The position numbers and the translations under genes were made by a program. Positions 6,780 to 9,466 of a DNA stretch of 9,466 nt are shown here, one piece after another (position 1 is the first letter of the stretch; every line of letters starts with the position of its first letter). This DNA is from Bacillota bacterium (GTDB lineage Bacteria; Bacillota; Sulfobacillia; JAJZYS01; JAJYTV01), in NCBI GenBank assembly GCA_021806845.1, contig JAKAPV010000107.1, positions 1-9,466 of the forward strand, given 5' to 3'. The notes under the pieces are model-generated. The model saw only the letters and a list, made by a program, of their open reading frames with translations. It was not told the origin of the DNA and searched no databases.

Positions 6780-7430
6780 ATGCTCGCGCTCTTCGATCTT
6801 GACGGAACGCTGCTCGATACGGCTCAGGCGCACGCCCATGCCGCAAAGACCGCGCTCGCAAGGCGCGGACTCCCTTGCGACCCCGACACGGTGCACCGCT
6901 TCCTCGTCGCGCACGACGCGGCATCGGCCGGCATGGACGAGACCGCGTACTACGCTGTGTGGCAGGACATGCAGCCGCTCTACCGCGAGGCGCAGCACAC
7001 CGTGCGAACGTTTCCGGGCGTGCCGGAGGTGCTTTCGTCCTTGGCGCGGGAGGGCTGCCGCCTCGGAGTCGTCACGTCCAAGCGGCGCTGGGCGGTGCAG
7101 CGGGAGCTGGAGATCACGGGGCTCGCGGCCTCCTTTGAAGTGGTCGTGTGCCGCGAGGACACCGACCAGCACAAGCCGAGTCCGCAGCCGCTGCTGCGCG
7201 CCCAGTCGCTGGTTGGACTGCGGGGCGGGGTGTACTTGGGCGACCAGGACACCGACGTGATCGCGGCGCGCGCCGCCGGCATGCGGCCGATCGGTGCGGG
7301 CTGGGGCTGGAGCGGCGCCGCGGCGCTGCGGGACGCCGGCGCGGCGGCGGTGATCGGAGCATTCGCGGAGCTGCCCTCGGTGCTGCGGGAGCCTGAGGAC
7401 GATGCCTTCCGCGCGCGGGCCGCGGAGTAG
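6780..7430 (+). CDS. HAD-superfamily hydrolase, phosphoglycolate-phosphatase-like
   Basis: A 216-aa Mg-dependent phosphatase of HAD subfamily I; the substrate is open (phosphoglycolate, pyrophosphate or a nucleoside monophosphate are usual for this type). All four HAD motifs are visible: I, FDLDGT with nucleophile D6 and acid D8; II, VVTSK with T99; III, K132 in HKPSP; IV, GDQDTD with D155 and D159. Residues about 15-80 form the helical cap (C1 type), as in Gph/PpaX enzymes. The ATG follows GGGGGAG with a short 4-nt gap, and an upstream in-frame extension would overlap the Nudix gene without similarity. It runs in the same direction as pyrH, with 92 bp between that contain a strong hairpin, so the two may share a transcript only by read-through. 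A sigma-A-like promoter pair overlaps its ATG (see findings). Confidence 0.87.
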   Translation: MLALFDLDGTLLDTAQAHAHAAKTALARRGLPCDPDTVHRFLVAHDAASAGMDETAYYAVWQDMQPLYREAQHTVRTFPGVPEVLSSLAREGCRLGVVTSKRRWAVQRELEITGLAASFEVVVCREDTDQHKPSPQPLLRAQSLVGLRGGVYLGDQDTDVIAARAAGMRPIGAGWGWSGAAALRDAGAAAVIGAFAELPSVLREPEDDAFRARAAE

Positions 7431-7444
7431 ATGCATGCGTATGC

Positions 7445-7476
7445 GGGGCGGTGCCGGGGGACGGCGCCGCCCCTTT
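7445..7476 (+). terminator. GC-rich hairpin after the HAD gene (terminator or attenuator before pyrH)
   Basis: GGGGCGGTGCC (7445-7455) pairs with GGCGCCGCCCC (7463-7473): 11 bp with one G-U pair around the loop GGGGGAC. Only TTT follows, then GCCTGT, so the U-tract is weak. It starts 14 nt after the HAD stop, the usual place for an intrinsic terminator, but could equally act as an attenuator for pyrH. Confidence 0.5.
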
Positions 7477-7508
7477 GCCTGTGGCGCTGATCGAGAAGAC
7501 AAACAGGC
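7477..7508 (+). promoter_or_regulatory. Second stem-loop in the pyrH leader, ending at the ribosome-binding site
   Basis: GCCTGT (7477-7482) is complementary to ACAGGC (7503-7508) with a 20-nt loop. It follows the terminator-like hairpin directly and ends one base before the pyrH Shine-Dalgarno (GGGAGGA, 7509-7515). Folding could limit access to that site. The stem is only 6 bp, so it may be chance. Confidence 0.25.
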
Positions 7509-7522
7509 GGGAGGACACCAAA

Positions 7523-8260
7523 GTGGCGGAACTTCGTCGTGTGCTCGTGAAGTTGAGCGGCGGGGCGTTCGCGGGGGAGGAGAGCTTCGGCTTCGACCGG
7601 GCGGCGCTCGACCACATCGGCAGTGAACTGGCCGACCTTCGGCGCCAGGGCATCGAGACGGCGGTGATGGTCGGGGGAGGCAACATCTTTCGCGGGCGGA
7701 CGGCGGAAGACTGGGGCATTGAGCGCGCCGAGGCCGACAACATCGGTACGATGGCGACGGTCGTGAACAGCCTCATCCTGCGCGGCGTGCTGACCGCGAA
7801 CGGCGTCGAGGACGTGCGCGTGATGACGGCGATCCCCATGGCGGCCGTCGCGGAGCCGTACATCCGCCTGCGCGCGATCCACCACCTCGAGAAGGGACGG
7901 CTCGTGATCTTCGCGGCAGGCACCGGCCAGCCGTACGTGACGACCGACTATCCCGCGGTGCAGCGCGCGCTCGAGATCCGGGCGGAGGGCATTCTCGTCG
8001 CAAAGCGCGGCGTGAACGGCGTCTATACGAGCGATCCGAACAGGGAGCCCGGCGCGCGCCGCTACCTCACTGCCGACTACGACACGGTGCTGCACGCGAA
8101 TGTCCAGGTCATGGACCAGTCGGCGTTCATCCTTGCCAGGGACTACCGGCTGCCGATCCACGTCTTCGACTTCACGCAGGAGCACTGCCTGCGCCGCGTG
8201 ATCGCGGGCGAGCAACTCGGGACCCGCATCGCGCACGGCCTGCCGGTCGCGTTCGAATGA
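7523..8260 (+). CDS. pyrH: UMP kinase (uridylate kinase), divergent and stand-alone
   Basis: Phosphorylates UMP to UDP with ATP in pyrimidine nucleotide synthesis; bacterial enzymes are hexamers of the amino-acid-kinase fold. The 245-aa length fits (about 235-245). Visible: VLVKLSGGAF (7-16) phosphate loop, GGGNIFRG (51-58), EPYIRLRAIHHLEKGRLVIF (111-130), GTGQPYVTTD (133-142), AKRGVNGVYTSDP (160-172), and VMDQSAFILARD (196-207). Departures from most PyrH: KLSGG for KLSGE, ADNIGT for ADYMGM, GTGQP for GTGNP, and VNGVYT for VDGVYD. GTG start is set by GGGAGGA with a 7-nt gap. In most bacteria pyrH sits with rpsB, tsf and frr; here it follows a HAD phosphatase and faces a convergent SDR gene 7 bp away. 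It may be the only UMP kinase or a second, specialised copy. The gene symbol is by family. Confidence 0.83.
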   Translation: MAELRRVLVKLSGGAFAGEESFGFDRAALDHIGSELADLRRQGIETAVMVGGGNIFRGRTAEDWGIERAEADNIGTMATVVNSLILRGVLTANGVEDVRVMTAIPMAAVAEPYIRLRAIHHLEKGRLVIFAAGTGQPYVTTDYPAVQRALEIRAEGILVAKRGVNGVYTSDPNREPGARRYLTADYDTVLHANVQVMDQSAFILARDYRLPIHVFDFTQEHCLRRVIAGEQLGTRIAHGLPVAFE

Positions 8261-8267
8261 GCGGCCG

Positions 8268-8951
8268 TCAGTTGCCGCCGCGCACCGGGATGAGGGCGCC
8301 CGAGACGTCCCTGCCCGCGCTCGAGCAGAGGAAGAGCGCGAGCTCCGCAAGGCGCTCGGGCGCCGCCCATTGCGCGGGATCGCGGCCGGGCATGTCGCTG
8401 CGGTTCGACGGCGTGTCGATCGTTAGCGGCAAAAGGGCGTTCACCGTCGCGCCGCTGCCCTTGAGTTCCTGCGCCGCAGTCTGCACGATACTGTGTAGAG
8501 CCGCCTTCGACGCGTTGTAGGAAACCTGCTTTGGGCGGGATTCCTGTGCCCCCAGCGCGCCGATCAGGACCGCGCTGCCGCGCGCTGCGCGCAGCGAGGG
8601 CAGGAGGCCCTGCAGGACGTAGAAGGGAAGGCGGGCGTTCACCCAGAGGAGCCGCTCGAACTCTTCGGGCGCCGTCTCCTCGATGGCGCTGCCGCCGGCG
8701 AATGCGCCGGCCGTTACGATCAGTGCGTGCAAGGGACCTCTGGCGATCTCCCGGCAGGCGAGGGACACGCCTTCGGGCGTCCCGAGGTCGGCGGCGACGC
8801 CAATGGCGCCACTCGGCAGATCCCGCGGCATGCTGCGCCCGAGGGCACGCACCGCATATCCTGCTGCCGCGAAGCGCTGCGCCATCACCCGGCCGACCTG
8901 TCCCGCGCCGATGACGGCGGCGCGCGGCGGGTGTTCGTCAGGAGTGTCCAA
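8268..8951 (-). CDS. Short-chain dehydrogenase resembling dihydropteridine reductase
   Basis: A 227-aa NAD(P)H-dependent oxidoreductase. It has the Rossmann turn VIGAGQVGR (13-21), VTAGAFAGG (79-87), N105, and the YxxxK pair Y145-NAS-K149. The Ser expected 13 residues before Tyr is Ala132, in VLIGALGAQ. The C-terminal part carries LPLTIDTPSNR, then MP, D and W. Mammalian quinonoid dihydropteridine reductase has LPVTLDTPMNR with the same MP-D-W pattern, an AGG-AGG strand and AGAKAA in place of the Ser. I therefore prefer a DHPR-like role (reducing a quinonoid or dihydro-pterin) over a generic alcohol-type SDR, but the substrate is not proven. TTG 8951 is set by AGGAGG (8961-8966) with a 9-nt gap. 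It converges on pyrH and is divergent from murI (78-bp spacer). Confidence 0.8.
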   Translation of the reverse strand: MDTPDEHPPRAAVIGAGQVGRVMAQRFAAAGYAVRALGRSMPRDLPSGAIGVAADLGTPEGVSLACREIARGPLHALIVTAGAFAGGSAIEETAPEEFERLLWVNARLPFYVLQGLLPSLRAARGSAVLIGALGAQESRPKQVSYNASKAALHSIVQTAAQELKGSGATVNALLPLTIDTPSNRSDMPGRDPAQWAAPERLAELALFLCSSAGRDVSGALIPVRGGN

Positions 8952-8960
8952 ATTCCATCG

Positions 8961-8966
8961 CCTCCT
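8961..8966 (-). promoter_or_regulatory. Shine-Dalgarno of the SDR gene, with an out-of-frame ATG before the TTG start
   Basis: On the reverse strand AGGAGG is followed by CG and ATG (8958-8956). That ATG opens a six-codon frame, MEFGHS, ending at TGA 8940-8938. The real frame starts at TTG 8951, 9 nt from the AGGAGG and inside the mini-frame. The ATG is 2 nt from the site, so it is probably not used, but an automatic start caller could be misled. Confidence 0.6.
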
Positions 8967-9029
8967 GGCCAAAGGTTCGGTTCCCCGCCGCACGCTCCTC
9001 TTCCGGGCCGTCTACAGGAGGTTTTCCGC

Positions 9030-9466
9030 GTGATCGCGCTGTTTGACTCCGGAATCGGCGGGCTCACGGTGCTCGGGTCGCTCTGGCGCCGGCTGCCGCA
9101 GCGAAACTACCTCTATCTCAGCGACCAGGCGCACTTTCCCTACGGGGACCGCCCGGCGCAGGAGGTGCGCCGCGACGTGGCCGCTTTTGCCGCGTACGCG
9201 CGGCAGGCTGGGGCCGAGGCGCTTGTGCTCGCCTGCAACACGGCGAGCGCGATCGCGCTTGCGGAGGCGAGCCGCTCCTTTCGCGGCCCGACCTACGGCG
9301 TGATCGAGGAGGTCGCGGCGCAGGCGGCCGCCACCTCCGCAAGCGGCACCGTCGGCGTCCTCGCGACGACCAACACCTGTCGCACGCACGCCTATCGCGA
9401 CGCGATCGACGCGGCGGTCGAGGAGGTTGCATGCCCGGAACTGATCGCGCTCGCCGAATTCGGCGG
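9030..9466 (+). CDS. murI: Glutamate racemase, N-terminal 145 residues (runs off the window)
   Basis: Converts L- to D-glutamate for peptidoglycan stem peptides; cofactor-independent, cytoplasmic. The frame is open to the end of the window. It begins MIALFDSGIGGLTVL, with D6 matching the catalytic-loop Asp of FDSGxGGL, then SDQAHFPYGD (31-40), the substrate-binding PYG segment, and LACNTAS (67-73) with the first catalytic cysteine, C69. GVIEEV and the TGRVGV-like GTVGVLAT strand follow as in the family. The second catalytic Cys-His would lie beyond the edge (family length about 260-270). GTG 9030 is set by AGGAGG (9016-9021) with an 8-nt gap. It is divergent from the SDR gene; no convincing promoter was found in the 78-bp spacer. 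Confidence 0.92.
   Translation, partial: MIALFDSGIGGLTVLGSLWRRLPQRNYLYLSDQAHFPYGDRPAQEVRRDVAAFAAYARQAGAEALVLACNTASAIALAEASRSFRGPTYGVIEEVAAQAAATSASGTVGVLATTNTCRTHAYRDAIDAAVEEVACPELIALAEFG

Noticed and set aside
5034..7502. Minus-strand open frame extending the epimerase gene upstream to a total of 1159 codons
   Set aside because: Beyond TTG 5033 it crosses the plus-strand dehydrogenase, HAD and other genes with no motif of its own. The Rossmann strand begins exactly at 5033 with a good ribosome-binding site.
6980..8350. Minus-strand 456-codon frame across HAD and pyrH
   Set aside because: Both plus-strand genes carry complete family motifs there; the antisense product has none.

Overview
The window is GC-rich bacterial chromosome, packed with housekeeping and metabolic genes. 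Ribosome-binding sites are strong and AGGAGG-like, starts are often GTG or TTG, and two promoters have an extended -10 (TGnTATAAT-like). Together with the mix of genes (MurI, PyrH, aspartase, an EAL protein with GAF domains) this suggests a GC-rich Gram-positive such as a high-GC member of the Bacillota. That placement is inference; no rRNA or marker gene in the window settles it. I see no tRNA, rRNA, CRISPR array, insertion sequence or phage gene.

Layout, left to right. Positions 1-300 hold a decayed start of a family 2 glycosyltransferase, then an extended -10 promoter. A cyclic-di-GMP phosphodiesterase (EAL domain, helical linker, two GAF domains) runs forward to 2534. One base later it meets the reverse-strand aspartate ammonia-lyase gene, which has its own TATAAT promoter. 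Upstream of that, on the same strand, is an NAD(P)-dependent epimerase-like gene. A 132-bp spacer carrying a perfect palindrome and a direct repeat separates it from a divergent D-2-hydroxyacid dehydrogenase. That gene converges on a CoA-pyrophosphatase-type Nudix hydrolase, and both stop codons lie in one CTAG. Divergent from the Nudix gene is a HAD phosphatase, followed after a GC-rich hairpin by a UMP kinase (pyrH) outside its usual rpsB-tsf-frr setting. A short SDR gene converges on pyrH and resembles dihydropteridine reductase. Divergent from it, the 5' part of glutamate racemase (murI) runs off the right edge.

Strands alternate almost gene by gene, so the only plausible co-transcribed pairs are HAD-pyrH (+) and epimerase-aspA (-). 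Most genes therefore look like independent units: amino-acid metabolism (aspartase, glutamate racemase), nucleotide supply and clean-up (UMP kinase, Nudix, HAD), redox enzymes (2-hydroxyacid dehydrogenase, SDRs) and second-messenger signalling (EAL). I found no clear multi-gene novel system. The most interesting items are the dihydropteridine-reductase-like SDR, the divergent stand-alone UMP kinase with a structured leader, the unusual EAL-GAF-GAF order, and the glycosyltransferase relic.
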